From the NCBI RefSeq assembly GCF_005795905.1, contig NZ_VAWE01000001.1, positions 7,257,501 through 7,321,500 on the forward strand: DNA of 64,000 bases, written 5' to 3'. This document shows positions 29,745 to 38,512 of this stretch, piece by piece. The first letter of the stretch is position 1, and every line of letters starts with the position of its first letter. The position numbers and the translations under genes are program-made. This DNA is from Streptomyces marianii. Its GTDB lineage: Bacteria > Actinomycetota > Actinomycetes > Streptomycetales > Streptomycetaceae. The notes below the pieces were generated by a model, which did no database searches, had not been told where the DNA came from, and saw only the letters and a program-made list of their open reading frames with translations.

Positions 29745-30737
29745 ATGCACGCGTCTCGGGAAAGGAGCGCCGGGCTGGGACTCGCCCTGGCCTCGGCGTT
29801 CGCCTTCGGTGGTTCAGGTGTGGCGGCCAAGCCGCTTATCGAAGCGGGGCTCGACCCCCTGCATGTGGTGTGGCTGCGAGTGGCCGGTGCCGCCCTCGTC
29901 ATGCTTCCCGTCGCCTGGCGCCACCGCGACCTGCTGATACGCAAACCGGCGCTGCTCGCCGGGTTCGGAATGCTCGCCGTCGCCGGTGTCCAGGCCTGCT
30001 ACTTCGCCGCGATCTCCCGCATCCCCGTGGGCGTGGCGCTGCTCATCGAGTACCTGGCCCCCGCCCTCGTCCTCGCCTGGGTCCGCTTCGTCCAGCGCCG
30101 CCCGGTCACCCGTGCCGCCGCCGTCGGTGTCGTCCTCGCCGTCGGCGGACTCGCCTGCGTGGTCGAGGTCTGGTCCGGGCTCGGCTTCGACGCGATCGGC
30201 CTGCTGCTCGCCCTCGGGGCGGCCTGCTGCCAGGTCGGCTACTTCGTCCTCTCCGCCCAGGGCGCCGACGCCGACGACGCCGCCGACCCGCTCGGCGTCA
30301 TCGCGTACGGACTGCTCGTCGGTGCGCTCGTGCTGACCGTCGTCGCCCGCCCGTGGGGAATGGACTGGCAGGTGCTCGGCGGCGGGGCCGTCCTGGCCGG
30401 CACGACCGTCCCGGCGGCGCTGCTGCTCGGCTGGATCGTCCTGATCGCCACGGTCGTCGCCTATGTCACCGGCGTCGTGTCCGTCCGCAGGCTCTCGCCG
30501 CAGGTCGCGGGAGTCGTCGCCTGTCTGGAGGCCGTGATCGCGACGATGCTGGCCTGGGTCCTGCTCGGCGAGCATCTCTCCGCGCCCCAGATCGCCGGCG
30601 GTGCCGTGGTGCTCGTGGGGGCTTTCATCGCCCAGTCCTCCACGCCGAAGGCCGCATCCGGACCGGTGGCAGGTGGTTCCGGCACCGTGGCCGGGGCTGC
30701 CGACGGCGACTTGGCGGCCGAGCGGGCTGCGGTCTAG
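29745..30737 (+). CDS. EamA/DMT-family exporter (first)
   Basis: 330 aa with ten predicted membrane helices arranged as two EamA repeats: LALASAFAFGGSGVAAKPLI at the N terminus, YFAAISRIPVGVALLIEYLA in repeat 1, and VSVRRLSPQVAGVVACLEAV with AWVLLGEHLSAPQIAGG in repeat 2. Such transporters export amino acids, nucleobases or drugs. ATG 29745 has no ribosome site, but CATGAT ends 6 nt upstream, compatible with a leaderless transcript. Confidence 0.88.
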   Translation: MHASRERSAGLGLALASAFAFGGSGVAAKPLIEAGLDPLHVVWLRVAGAALVMLPVAWRHRDLLIRKPALLAGFGMLAVAGVQACYFAAISRIPVGVALLIEYLAPALVLAWVRFVQRRPVTRAAAVGVVLAVGGLACVVEVWSGLGFDAIGLLLALGAACCQVGYFVLSAQGADADDAADPLGVIAYGLLVGALVLTVVARPWGMDWQVLGGGAVLAGTTVPAALLLGWIVLIATVVAYVTGVVSVRRLSPQVAGVVACLEAVIATMLAWVLLGEHLSAPQIAGGAVVLVGAFIAQSSTPKAASGPVAGGSGTVAGAADGDLAAERAAV

Positions 30738-30747
30738 GGTGGCGATC

Positions 30748-30783
30748 ATGCATTCGACCGTCCTCCCGCCGCCCGCCGCATAG
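30748..30783 (+). CDS. Possible short leader peptide upstream of second EamA gene
   Basis: An 11-codon frame MHSTVLPPPAA with stop at 30783, lying 190 bp before the EamA start. It contains three consecutive prolines and is followed by hairpins (GTCCGGGG / CCCCGGAC near 30807-30835, and CTCCGGGG / CCCCGG near 30930-30950). The layout resembles transcription attenuators controlled by a translated leader with a stalling motif. Its ribosome site is weak (GGTGG), so translation is unproven. Confidence 0.35.
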   Translation: MHSTVLPPPAA

Positions 30784-30969
30784 CGCGGGCGGTTCTCCGC
30801 CGACGAAGACCGGGTCCGGGGTGTGGAGTCCCCCGGACGGTTCGTCGCTGCCCGCGTGTGGAGTCCAGCGGCCAACTGTCCTGTCTTCCGGCCCGTCGTG
30901 GGACGCGTTCCCCACCCTTCGGGGCGGGCCTCCGGGGCTTTCCCCGGACACCCAGCACGGAGTACTCAC

Positions 30970-31956
30970 GTGTCGAATCCATCTTCGGCTGCCGTCACCG
31001 GCCTGCCCGTCGGGCGCAGCCTGTTCTATCTCGTCGTGGCCGGTGCGGCCTGGGGGACCGCGGGGGCTGCCGCCGCACTGGTCTTCGAGGTCAGCGATCT
31101 GGGCCCGCTCGCCCTGTCCTTCTGGCGCTGCCTCGGCGGGCTGCTGCTGCTCGCGGGCGCGCTCGCGCTGCGCGGACGCCGGGCGGCGCGGAGCGGCGGC
31201 GCCGTCGTGGCCAGGCCCGAACCGCGCCGCCGCAGGCTGCTGCGCATCCTCGGCACCGGCGTCGGTCTGACCGTCTTTCAGAGCTCCTACTTCGCCGCCG
31301 TCGAACAGACCGGGCTGGCGGTCGGCACGGTCGTCACCCTGGGCGCCGGGCCCGTACTGATCGCCTTCGGCGCCAGGATCACCATGGGGGAGCGGCTCGG
31401 GGGCGGCGGGATCGCCGCCGTCGCCGGAGCGCTGACCGGGCTCGTGGTGCTGGTCCTGGGCGGCGGGAGCGGCACGGTGCGGCCGGTGGGCGTGGCGCTG
31501 GCGGTCGTCTCGGCGGCGGGCTACGCGGCCATCACCCTGCTGACCCGCCGGCTCGGCCGGGACGGCGACGGTCCCGATCCTCTGTCGACGACGATGTGGA
31601 CCTTCGTGGTCGGCGCCGTCGGGCTGCTGCCGGCGGCCCTCGTCGAGGGGCTCCTGCCGCACACCGCGGAGCCGCTGCGGGTGCTGGGCATGCTGGTGTA
31701 CATCGCCGCCGTCCCGACGGCGCTCGCGTACGCGCTCTACTTCGCGGGAGCGGCTGTCGTCCGTGCCGCGACGGTGTCGGTGATCATGCTTCTGGAGCCG
31801 GTCAGCGCAGCCGTCCTGGCCGTGACCGTGCTGAACGAACGGCTGACCTCGGCAACGGTGGCCGGGACGGTGGTCCTGCTCACGGCGGTGGTCGGGCTGG
31901 CCTGGCAGGAGGCCCGGCCGGCCGGGCGGCGCGGCGCCGTGGACGTGGCGGCCTGA
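30970..31956 (+). CDS. EamA/DMT-family exporter (second)
   Basis: 328 aa, ten helices in two EamA repeats: [60 protein letters not shown]; second half [23 protein letters not shown] 30970 starts the conserved part. The 230 bp before it contain the short frame and hairpins described separately. It is a paralogue of the upstream EamA gene, in the same direction; the substrates are unknown. Confidence 0.88.
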   Translation: MSNPSSAAVTGLPVGRSLFYLVVAGAAWGTAGAAAALVFEVSDLGPLALSFWRCLGGLLLLAGALALRGRRAARSGGAVVARPEPRRRRLLRILGTGVGLTVFQSSYFAAVEQTGLAVGTVVTLGAGPVLIAFGARITMGERLGGGGIAAVAGALTGLVVLVLGGGSGTVRPVGVALAVVSAAGYAAITLLTRRLGRDGDGPDPLSTTMWTFVVGAVGLLPAALVEGLLPHTAEPLRVLGMLVYIAAVPTALAYALYFAGAAVVRAATVSVIMLLEPVSAAVLAVTVLNERLTSATVAGTVVLLTAVVGLAWQEARPAGRRGAVDVAA

Positions 31957-31983
31957 TCCTGCGACCCCGTCGGCGCCGGTGAC

Positions 31984-32034
31984 CACGGCGAGGGCGGAAC
32001 CGGGCCCGACTGGCCCGGTTCCGCCCTCGCCGTG
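31984..32034. terminator. Very strong terminator hairpin (22-bp stem)
   Basis: A perfect 22-bp stem: CACGGCGAGGGCGGAACCGG... at 31984-32005 and its complement at 32013-32034, with a 7-nt loop. It lies between the convergent EamA and PPOX genes, 28 bp after the EamA stop. Confidence 0.85.
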
Positions 32035-32062
32035 CCGCGGCCTGTTCACCTGCCTCTCGGCG

Positions 32063-32108
32063 TCGGACCGTCCGTGTGACGCCCGCGGGCGTCACACGGA
32101 CGGTCCGA
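32063..32108. terminator. 46-bp perfect palindrome, second terminator
   Basis: Positions 32063-32085 are the exact complement of 32086-32108, with no loop: the centre reads GACGCCCGCGGGCGTC. It ends 23 bp before the PPOX stop on the other strand. Together with the preceding hairpin it forms a double, bidirectional terminator. Confidence 0.8.
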
Positions 32109-32131
32109 TCGGCCTCTCCGGAGGCCGGCCG

Positions 32132-32803
32132 CTACAGCGAGGACAGGTACGGGGGCAGGACCACCGACGGGTCCATGTCGTCCGCGGGGACCGGCACGCC
32201 ATGGCCACGGACCAGCGGGACGACGCCGGTCCAGTGCGGAAGCGCCAGGTCCTCCGGGTCGTCGTCCGGTCCGCCCGTCCGGACCTTGGCGGAGACCTCG
32301 TCCAGATCGAGTCGGAGCACGGCCGTCGCGGCGAGTTCCCTGGCGTTGGCCGGACGCGAGTCGGAGGAACGGCCGGGGATGACATGGTCGACGAGGGCGT
32401 CGAGAGCGGTGCGCTTCTCCTCCGGGTCGGTCACCTGGCGGGCGGTGCCGTGAACCACCACCGACCGGTAGTTGATCGAGTGGTGGAACGCCGAGCGGGC
32501 GAGCACCAGGCCGTCGACGTGCGTGACGGTCAGACAGACCTCCAGGCCGGGATCGGCCTGACCGGCCATGCGCAGCGGACGGGATCCGGTCGAGCCGTGC
32601 ACGTAGAGCACGTCGCCGACCCGGCCGTACAGCGTCGGCAGTACCACCGGTGCCCCGTCGCGCACGAAGCCGAGATGGCAGACGGAGGTCTCGTCGAGTA
32701 TCGCGTGCACCAGTGCGCGGTCGTGGGACGCGCGCTCCCGCGCTCTGGTGGGGACGGTCCGGTCGGTGGACCGGTAGGTCGGCGACTCCTGGGACGGTGC
32801 CAT
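32132..32803 (-). CDS. Pyridoxamine 5'-phosphate oxidase-family flavoprotein
   Basis: 223 aa from ATG 32803 (GGGAGC 5-6 nt upstream). FMN-binding split-barrel pattern: ALVHAILDETSVCHLGFVRD, APVVLPTLYGRVGDVLYVHG, STGSRPLRM, HHSINYRSVVVHGTARQVTD. This is the group of PPOX-like proteins found next to MocR regulators. The divergent MocR gene shares the 37-bp promoter region, so the regulator probably controls this gene in response to a B6 vitamer. Confidence 0.85.
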   Translation of the reverse strand: MAPSQESPTYRSTDRTVPTRARERASHDRALVHAILDETSVCHLGFVRDGAPVVLPTLYGRVGDVLYVHGSTGSRPLRMAGQADPGLEVCLTVTHVDGLVLARSAFHHSINYRSVVVHGTARQVTDPEEKRTALDALVDHVIPGRSSDSRPANARELAATAVLRLDLDEVSAKVRTGGPDDDPEDLALPHWTGVVPLVRGHGVPVPADDMDPSVVLPPYLSSL

Positions 32804-32839
32804 TGCGTGCTCCCATTGCACTAGTGCATAATTCTATTT
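32803..32839. promoter_or_regulatory. Divergent MocR/PPOX promoter with palindromic operator
   Basis: TGCACTAGTGCA (32817-32828) is an exact 12-bp palindrome. It overlaps the plus-strand -10 CATAAT (32827-32832), which lies 18 bp after TTGCGT (32803-32808). Transcription would start at or next to the GTG of the MocR gene (32840), giving a leaderless mRNA. On the minus strand TAGAAT is a -10 candidate for the PPOX gene. The palindrome is well placed for autoregulation. Confidence 0.6.
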
Positions 32840-34171
32840 GTGCTAGGAGAGTATCGGATCGAAGGGCGCGGCGCATCGGACATCGCGGCCAGCGTCGAGC
32901 GAGGTGTCGGGTCGGGAGACCTCCGCCCCGGCCAACCGCTGCCCCCCATGCGGGAGCTGGCGGCTTCCCTGGGGGTCAATCCGAACACCGTCGCGGCCGC
33001 CTACCGGACGCTGCGCGACCGCGGCGTGATCGAGACGGCCGGCCGCAAGGGCAGTCGTGTGCGCGAACGGCCGGCCAGCACGGCGCGCGGCTCGCTCGCG
33101 ATCGACGCCCCGCCCGGCGTACGGCAGATCTCCGAGGGAAACCCGGACGCCGCCCTGCTGCCCCCGCTCCACGACGCCTTCGCGGCGGCTGCGCGCCATC
33201 ACGACGCCCGGCCGGTGCTCTACGGGCAGGACGCCGTGGACCCCGAGTTGGCGCGGCTCGCCCGTGCCGGACTGGACGCGGACGGGGTGCCGGAAGGCCC
33301 CGTCGCCGTCACCTCCGGGTCGCTCGACGCCATCGAGCGGGTGCTCCACGCCCATCTCCGGCCCGGCGACGCCGTGGCCGTGGAGGACCCCGGCTGGGGG
33401 AGCCTGCTGGACCTGGTCCCGGCGCTCGGGCTGCGGCCGGTTCCGGTCGCCGTCGACGACGACGGTCCGCGTCCCGAGGACGTCGAGCGGGCGCTCGACC
33501 GCGGGGCGAGGGCCCTGATCGTGACCGACCGGGCACAGAACCCCACGGGTGCCGTCGTCTCCGCGTCCCGCGCCCGCGAACTCCGCGACGTGCTCGGCCG
33601 GTACCCGCGGACGCTGCTCGTCGAGGACGACCACGGCCATGCGATCGTCGGCGAGCCGCTGTGTCCCCTCGCCGGTGTCACGGACCACTGGGTGCTCGTA
33701 CGATCGGTGGCCAAGGCGTACGGTCCCGACCTCAGGCTCGCCGTGCTCACCGGCGACCGGGTGACCCTCGACCGGGTCCAGGGGCGGCAGCAACTCGGCC
33801 CGGGCTGGGTCAGCCGGCTGACCCAGCGCGCCGTCGTGGAGCTGTGGACCTCCGGGGCCGTCGACCCGCCGGCCGTCGCGGCCGCCTACTCGGAGCGGCG
33901 CGACGCGCTGCTGAGGGCCCTGGCGGTGCGGGGAGTCGAGGCCCGCGGCCGCAGCGGTATGAACGTGTGGGTGCCCGTGGCCGACGAGACGGGCACGGTG
34001 GCCCGGCTGCTGCACTCCGGCTGGGCCGTGGCGCCGGGTGCCCGCTTCCGCATCTCCTCACCACCGGCGGTGCGGCTCACCGTGTCGGGCCTGACGGCCG
34101 ACGACATCTCCGTGCTCGCCGACGCGGTGGCCCTGGCGGCCGGCCCGGTACGTCCGCGCAGCTACGGCTGA
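32840..34171 (+). CDS. MocR-type regulator: GntR helix-turn-helix fused to aminotransferase domain
   Basis: 443 aa. GntR winged helix at about 5-75 (GVGSGDLRPGQPLPPMRELA, LGVNPNTVAAAYRTLRDRGV), then a class I aminotransferase-like domain (about 110-435). PLP site: RSVAKAYGPDLRLAVL with the Schiff-base lysine; NPTGAVVS and LLVEDDHGHAI are also recognisable. MocR proteins sense PLP or amino-substituted ligands and control vitamin B6 or amino-acid genes. No ribosome site precedes the GTG; see the leaderless promoter. Divergent to a PPOX-family gene, the usual pairing. Confidence 0.9.
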   Translation: MLGEYRIEGRGASDIAASVERGVGSGDLRPGQPLPPMRELAASLGVNPNTVAAAYRTLRDRGVIETAGRKGSRVRERPASTARGSLAIDAPPGVRQISEGNPDAALLPPLHDAFAAAARHHDARPVLYGQDAVDPELARLARAGLDADGVPEGPVAVTSGSLDAIERVLHAHLRPGDAVAVEDPGWGSLLDLVPALGLRPVPVAVDDDGPRPEDVERALDRGARALIVTDRAQNPTGAVVSASRARELRDVLGRYPRTLLVEDDHGHAIVGEPLCPLAGVTDHWVLVRSVAKAYGPDLRLAVLTGDRVTLDRVQGRQQLGPGWVSRLTQRAVVELWTSGAVDPPAVAAAYSERRDALLRALAVRGVEARGRSGMNVWVPVADETGTVARLLHSGWAVAPGARFRISSPPAVRLTVSGLTADDISVLADAVALAAGPVRPRSYG

Positions 34172-34189
34172 GCGGACGTACCGGGCCGG
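34140..34189 (+). terminator. Terminator hairpin spanning the MocR stop codon
   Basis: A perfect 18-bp stem (CCGGCCCGGTACGTCCGC / its complement at 34172-34189). The loop contains the last codons and the TGA of the MocR gene, so the terminator arm is coding sequence. Confidence 0.75.
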
Positions 34190-34311
34190 CCGGCCCGAGC
34201 GGCGACCGCCGGGGCGGCGAGGTGTCCCGCACGGCACCTGTCGCACACGCCGGCCCGCGAGCCCGCGGCCACCGCCGGCCGCCGCGGCCGTTCGCCCGGG
34301 CCCCTACGCGG

Positions 34312-35355
34312 TCACGACCGGTTCCGGCGCTTCCGTGCCCGAGGCGGGCGGACGCCCTTCCCCGCACGCCTCGGTCCGGACGCGTTCTGGGTGAGCGCGG
34401 CGCCCGCCAGCACGATCAGGGCGCCGACGGGAGTGTTCCAGCCCAGCCTCTCGTCGAGCAGCGTGACTCCCGCCGCAGTCGCGATCACCGGGATGAAGTA
34501 CGTGACCATCGTCGCGGTCGTGGGTCCTACCTCGGCGACCAGTCCGTACTGCAGCAGCATGGCGAACCCGGTGCCCAGTGCACCCAGGGCGACCACCGCG
34601 AGCAGCGGAACCACCGGGAACGAGCTGGGCATCCTGGTGAACAGAGGTGTCACCACCGCCAGTTGGAGCGTCGCCAGCATCAGCTGCGCCCCGGTCAGGG
34701 ACAGATGGGAATGGGACGAGCCGGCGAGCGTCCGCCGGACGTAGATCCAGCCGACCGGGTAGCTCAGGGAGGCGAGCAGGGCCATCGCCGCGCCGCCGAC
34801 GTCGAGCCCGGAGAAGCCCTGCCAGGCGCCGAGCACGGTGAGGACGCCGAGGAAGCCGATGCCCAGGCCGGCGACACGTCGGCGGGTCGGCCGGTCCTCG
34901 GAGAGCGCCACCAGCGACAGCGCCATGCCCCACAGCGGGGACGTGGCGTTGCAGATCCCGGCCAGTGTCGAGGGGATGGTCAGCTCCGCATAGGCGAAGA
35001 GCGAGAAGGGCAGCGCGTTGAGGAAGAACGCCGCGACGGTCAGATGCGCCCAGGTACGCACACCGCGAGGCAGCCCCTCGCGCCGCACCGCCATGGCGGC
35101 GGCCAGCACGGCCGTACCGAAGAGCAGCCGGCCGAACGTGACCTGGAAGGGTGCGTAGCCCTCCGTGCCGACCTTGATGAGCAGAAAGCTGAAGCCCCAG
35201 ATCAGGGCGAGTACGGCGAACCTCAGGCGCCAGTCGAAGGCCGGGTGGCCGCGCCCGGTGGAGGGCGGGGTCGCGGGGGGAGGGGTGGGCGCAGCGGATG
35301 CGGACGCGGATCCCGTGGCGGGCTCCGTGCGCGACGGCGGCATGGCGGTGGTCAT
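34312..35355 (-). CDS. EamA/DMT-family exporter (third)
   Basis: 347 aa. A disordered Pro/Ala/Ser head (about 1-40) leads to ten helices: FAVLALIWGFSFLLIKVGTE, NALPFSLFAYAELTIPSTLA, ATSPLWGMALSLVAL, VTYFIPVIATAAGVTLLDER; basic tail. ATG 35355 is the first Met of the conserved frame. It is divergent from a LysR-type gene 75 bp away, which probably controls it, as LysR-EamA pairs often do. Confidence 0.88.
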   Translation of the reverse strand: MTTAMPPSRTEPATGSASASAAPTPPPATPPSTGRGHPAFDWRLRFAVLALIWGFSFLLIKVGTEGYAPFQVTFGRLLFGTAVLAAAMAVRREGLPRGVRTWAHLTVAAFFLNALPFSLFAYAELTIPSTLAGICNATSPLWGMALSLVALSEDRPTRRRVAGLGIGFLGVLTVLGAWQGFSGLDVGGAAMALLASLSYPVGWIYVRRTLAGSSHSHLSLTGAQLMLATLQLAVVTPLFTRMPSSFPVVPLLAVVALGALGTGFAMLLQYGLVAEVGPTTATMVTYFIPVIATAAGVTLLDERLGWNTPVGALIVLAGAALTQNASGPRRAGKGVRPPRARKRRNRS

Positions 35356-35430
35356 GGGGTCCAGCCTGGAGCGCCATGTCTTCTTAGAACAAGCGAGATT
35401 TCTTTCAGTTGTTTGATTAGCATTGCTTAC

Positions 35431-36330
35431 ATGTTGAACCTGGAGCGCCTTCGGACCCTGGACGCCCTGGCCCGGCACGGTTCCGTCAGTGCCGCGGCCG
35501 ACGGACTGCACGTCACGACCTCGGCCGTGTCCCAGCAGATGGCCAAGCTGGAGCGCGAGGTGGGCCAGCAGCTGCTGGCCAGGAACGGGCGCGGGGTGCG
35601 GCTCACGGACGCCGGCCGTCTGCTTGCCGACCACGCCGCCCGCATTCTGTCGCAGGTCGAGCTGGCTCAGTCCGACATAGAGGCGCAGCGGGGCCAGGCG
35701 GTCGGCGAAGTGCGGCTCGGGGCGTTCCCGACGGCCGCCCGGGGCCTCTTCCCCACGGCGCTCAGGGCCCTCCGCGCCGACCACCCCGACCTGCGGGTAC
35801 GTACGAGCGAACTGGAACCGGAGTACGCCCTGCGCCAGGTGATCAGGGGCGATCTCGATCTGGCGGTGGCGCTGGACTGGAGCAACAAGCGGCTCCCCGT
35901 CCCGGGCGGGCTCACGCGCGAACCGCTGCTGGACGACGCCGCCGACGTGGCGATGCCCGCCGGTCACCCGCTCGCCGACCGAGCGGACGTGGATCTCGAG
36001 GACTTCGCCGACGACGACTGGGTCTCCTGGCCCGAGGGCGAGTTCTGCTACGAGTGGCTGGTGTTCACGCTACGCGCCAGGGGAATCGAACCCCGCATCG
36101 TCCACCTCGCCGGCGAACACCACACCCAGCTGGCACTGATCGCGGCGGGCCTCGGTGTGTGCGTGACCCCGCGGCTGGGCCGGGGGCCGGTCCCCGACGG
36201 CGTCCGGCTCGTCCCGGTGCGGCAGAAGGTACGCCGGCACATCTACGCGGTCTGGCGGACGGACGCCGACCGCCGGCCGTCGATCCGCGCGGCGCTCGCG
36301 GCGCTCCGGTCGGCCGCGGCGACGGCCTGA
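35431..36330 (+). CDS. LysR-family transcriptional regulator
   Basis: 299 aa. Helix-turn-helix NLERLRTLDALARHGSVSAA, HVTTSAVSQQMAKLEREVGQ at about 2-60, then the periplasmic-binding-protein-like effector domain (VRLGAFPTAARGLFPTALRA, LDLAVALDW). No ribosome site precedes ATG 35431; TAGCAT (35418-35423) ends 7 nt before it, so the mRNA is probably leaderless. Divergent to the EamA exporter, its probable target. Confidence 0.9.
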   Translation: MLNLERLRTLDALARHGSVSAAADGLHVTTSAVSQQMAKLEREVGQQLLARNGRGVRLTDAGRLLADHAARILSQVELAQSDIEAQRGQAVGEVRLGAFPTAARGLFPTALRALRADHPDLRVRTSELEPEYALRQVIRGDLDLAVALDWSNKRLPVPGGLTREPLLDDAADVAMPAGHPLADRADVDLEDFADDDWVSWPEGEFCYEWLVFTLRARGIEPRIVHLAGEHHTQLALIAAGLGVCVTPRLGRGPVPDGVRLVPVRQKVRRHIYAVWRTDADRRPSIRAALAALRSAAATA

Positions 36331-36521
36331 CGCCCGCCGGGCAAGGACAGGGCGCGCCTCCTCCGCACGCGGGCCCCGCGGTGGCGCCCGCGGACGTCCC
36401 GGGGCCCAGCGGTCACGGGGCGGCGCGCCACCCGCCGGACCGGCTCGTCGGCCGCACCCCCCGCGCCGCCACCCCCGCACCGCGCCTCGCGGCGCCGCCG
36501 GCCATGAAAGGGGCGCCCGGT

Positions 36522-36989
36522 TCAGAGCCCGCTCAGCTTGCGGAAGTCCCACGACGCGATCGCCTCGGGCGTCAGCCGGAGCCAGGCGTGCCGGCCGTCG
36601 TGCGGCATCGAGTCCAGGCCGAAGTTCTTCCGCGCGAACAACTGCTCGGGCACCTCGAGTTCCGGGCAGGGTTCGCCGGTGCGCGGGGCCTCGCCCACGA
36701 AGACCGCCGTCCCGGAGAGTTCCACGCCGCGCAGCTCGCCGTACTCCTCCCCGGCGTCCACCACGACCGCGATCCGCGGATCACGGCGCAGTTCGGACCA
36801 CCGCCGGCTGCGGGTGATCGAATACAGCCACAGCGACGTACCGTCCCAAGCGAACCACAGGGCACTGGCGTGCGGCATGCCGTCGGGCGAGACCGTCGCC
36901 ACCCGGCAGGTGCGCTGCTCGGCCAGGAAGGCGTCCAGTTCGGCGGGCGACATCATGATCCGCCGGCCCCGGCGCTGTGTGACGGCCAT
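36522..36989 (-). CDS. PPOX-class F420/FMN-dependent enzyme
   Basis: 155 aa with the split-barrel pattern: ELDAFLAEQRTCRVATVSPD, MPHASALWFAWDGTSLWLYS, RSRRWSELRRDPRIAVVVDA. Members of this group use F420 or FMN to reduce small molecules. ATG 36989 has an excellent GGAGGAGGGG site; the preceding open frame has random composition. Confidence 0.85.
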   Translation of the reverse strand: MAVTQRRGRRIMMSPAELDAFLAEQRTCRVATVSPDGMPHASALWFAWDGTSLWLYSITRSRRWSELRRDPRIAVVVDAGEEYGELRGVELSGTAVFVGEAPRTGEPCPELEVPEQLFARKNFGLDSMPHDGRHAWLRLTPEAIASWDFRKLSGL

Positions 36990-37206
36990 CGGCGGCCCCT
37001 CCTCCCGCGAGCCGGCGTTCCGCCGGCCGACCGGCTGATGTGGTGTCAGAAATGATGGGTGCTCTTCCCCTGTGAGGCAATGCCCGTTACCGTCGCGCGC
37101 CCGGGCCGGCCCGGGCGCGCGGATCTTCCGGGGCCGGTCGGGCCCTACCGGACCCGACCGGCGACGACGGGCCTCCGCGGCCCGGACGAGGAGAAAGGCG
37201 GGGCGC

Positions 37207-37857
37207 ATGCCCTCGTACGAGCAGCTACAGGCGCAGCTCGACCCGGCCCGTACGGTCCTGCTCACCGTCGAGTGCCAGCAGGGCGTCGTCGGCCGGGACA
37301 GCGCCCTCCCGGAACTCGCGGCACAGGCGCGGTCATCGGGCGCCCTGGAGAACATCGGACGGCTCGTCGACGTGGCCCACGAAGCGGGCGTGCAGGTCAT
37401 GCACGCGGTCGCCGAGCGGCGTCCCGACGGGCGCGGGGCCGGCAGCAACGCCCGGCTGTTCCGGGCCGCCGAGCGGCTGCCCGTCCGGCAGTACTCGGGC
37501 AGCAAGGCGGTCCGGGTCGCCGAGCCCATCGAGGTCGCGGACGAGGACATCGTGGTGCGCCGGCTCCACGGCCTGTCGCCGATCGCCGGCACGGACGTCG
37601 ACGCGCTGCTGCGCAACCTGGGCTGCCGCACGCTGGTCGTCACGGGCGTCTCGGCCAATGTGGCGATCCCGAACGCCGTCTTCGACGCGGTCAACCTCGG
37701 CTACACCGCGGTCGTCCCCGCGGACGCCGTCGCGGGGGTGCCCCCCGAGTACACCCCCGCGATGATCAGGAACACGCTCGCTCTCGTCGCCACCGTCACC
37801 ACCACGGACGACGTGCTCGCGTGCTGGAAGGCGCCGCGCCGGACCCAACGCACCTGA
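37207..37857 (+). CDS. Isochorismatase-fold protein lacking the catalytic cysteine
   Basis: 216 aa. The fold is clear: TVLLTVECQQGVV near the N terminus, IVVRRLHGLSPIAGTDVDAL, then CRTLVVTGVSANVAIPNAVF. In active cysteine hydrolases the first motif has Asp (here Glu, VECQQG) and the last has Cys (TGxxTxxCV; here Ala in ANVAIPN). Two of the three triad positions are therefore changed. It may be a pseudo-enzyme or use other chemistry. ATG 37207 follows GGAGAAAGG. Convergent with the Rieske gene. Confidence 0.8.
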   Translation: MPSYEQLQAQLDPARTVLLTVECQQGVVGRDSALPELAAQARSSGALENIGRLVDVAHEAGVQVMHAVAERRPDGRGAGSNARLFRAAERLPVRQYSGSKAVRVAEPIEVADEDIVVRRLHGLSPIAGTDVDALLRNLGCRTLVVTGVSANVAIPNAVFDAVNLGYTAVVPADAVAGVPPEYTPAMIRNTLALVATVTTTDDVLACWKAPRRTQRT

Positions 37858-37905
37858 GGTGCGCGGCCCCGACGGCCGCCGTCTCCCCGGATGCTCCGGG
37901 GGCTG

Positions 37906-38400
37906 TCAGGCGAGCTTGATCGAGCCGCCTTCGACGACGATGGCCGCGGCAGGCAGCGGTGAGGTCGCCGGGCCGCTCTTCACGCTGCCGTCACGGGCGT
38001 CGAAGTTGCTGTTGTGGCACGGGCAGTTGATCATTCCGTCGGCGACGCCCTTCACCGCGCAGCCCTGGTGGGTGCACTTCGACGAGAAGGCCTTGAACTC
38101 GCCCGAGGCCGGCTGCGTCACCACGATGTCGCCGATGACCTTGCCGCCGCCCTCGGGGATGTCGGCGACGTTCGCGATGACCTCGCCCCCGCCTCCGCCC
38201 GTCGTGCCCCCCGTGCTGCCGCCCGTCGAACCGCCCGTGGAATAACCGGTCGTGCCGCCCGCTGCCGGGGACACGGCCCCGCTGCCCGGACTCTCCGAGC
38301 CGCCGCACGCCGTCAGCGCCGCGGCGAGTCCGGCACCGCCGGCGGCCGTGAAGACGGTACGTCGCGCCACCGTGCGCGCCGGTCCCTGCGTTCCGGTCAT
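37906..38400 (-). CDS. Secreted Rieske [2Fe-2S] lipoprotein
   Basis: 164 aa. Signal peptide with twin arginine (TVARRTVFTAAGGAGLAAAL) and lipobox LTACGG; then a Gly/Ser/Thr linker (GGSTGGSTGGTTGGGGG) and a Rieske domain with cluster ligands in CTHQGC and CPCHNSNF. It is expected to be exported folded by Tat and anchored outside as an electron carrier. Partner unknown. Confidence 0.92.
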   Translation of the reverse strand: MTGTQGPARTVARRTVFTAAGGAGLAAALTACGGSESPGSGAVSPAAGGTTGYSTGGSTGGSTGGTTGGGGGEVIANVADIPEGGGKVIGDIVVTQPASGEFKAFSSKCTHQGCAVKGVADGMINCPCHNSNFDARDGSVKSGPATSPLPAAAIVVEGGSIKLA

Positions 38401-38512
38401 GCCGCTCCCTTTCCACAGTCGGCCCCGTCCCGGGCCGTTCGTGTTGTTCTACGGGACCGGGCCACCGCTCGTTCAACGGCCACGCCGCAAGACCGCAAAG
38501 TAGTCTGGCGCA

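Noticed and set aside
32650..35430. Very long plus-strand frame running from the PPOX gene through MocR to LysR
   Set aside because: Only its last 300 codons (LysR) match a family. The earlier part is the out-of-frame shadow of the MocR and EamA genes.
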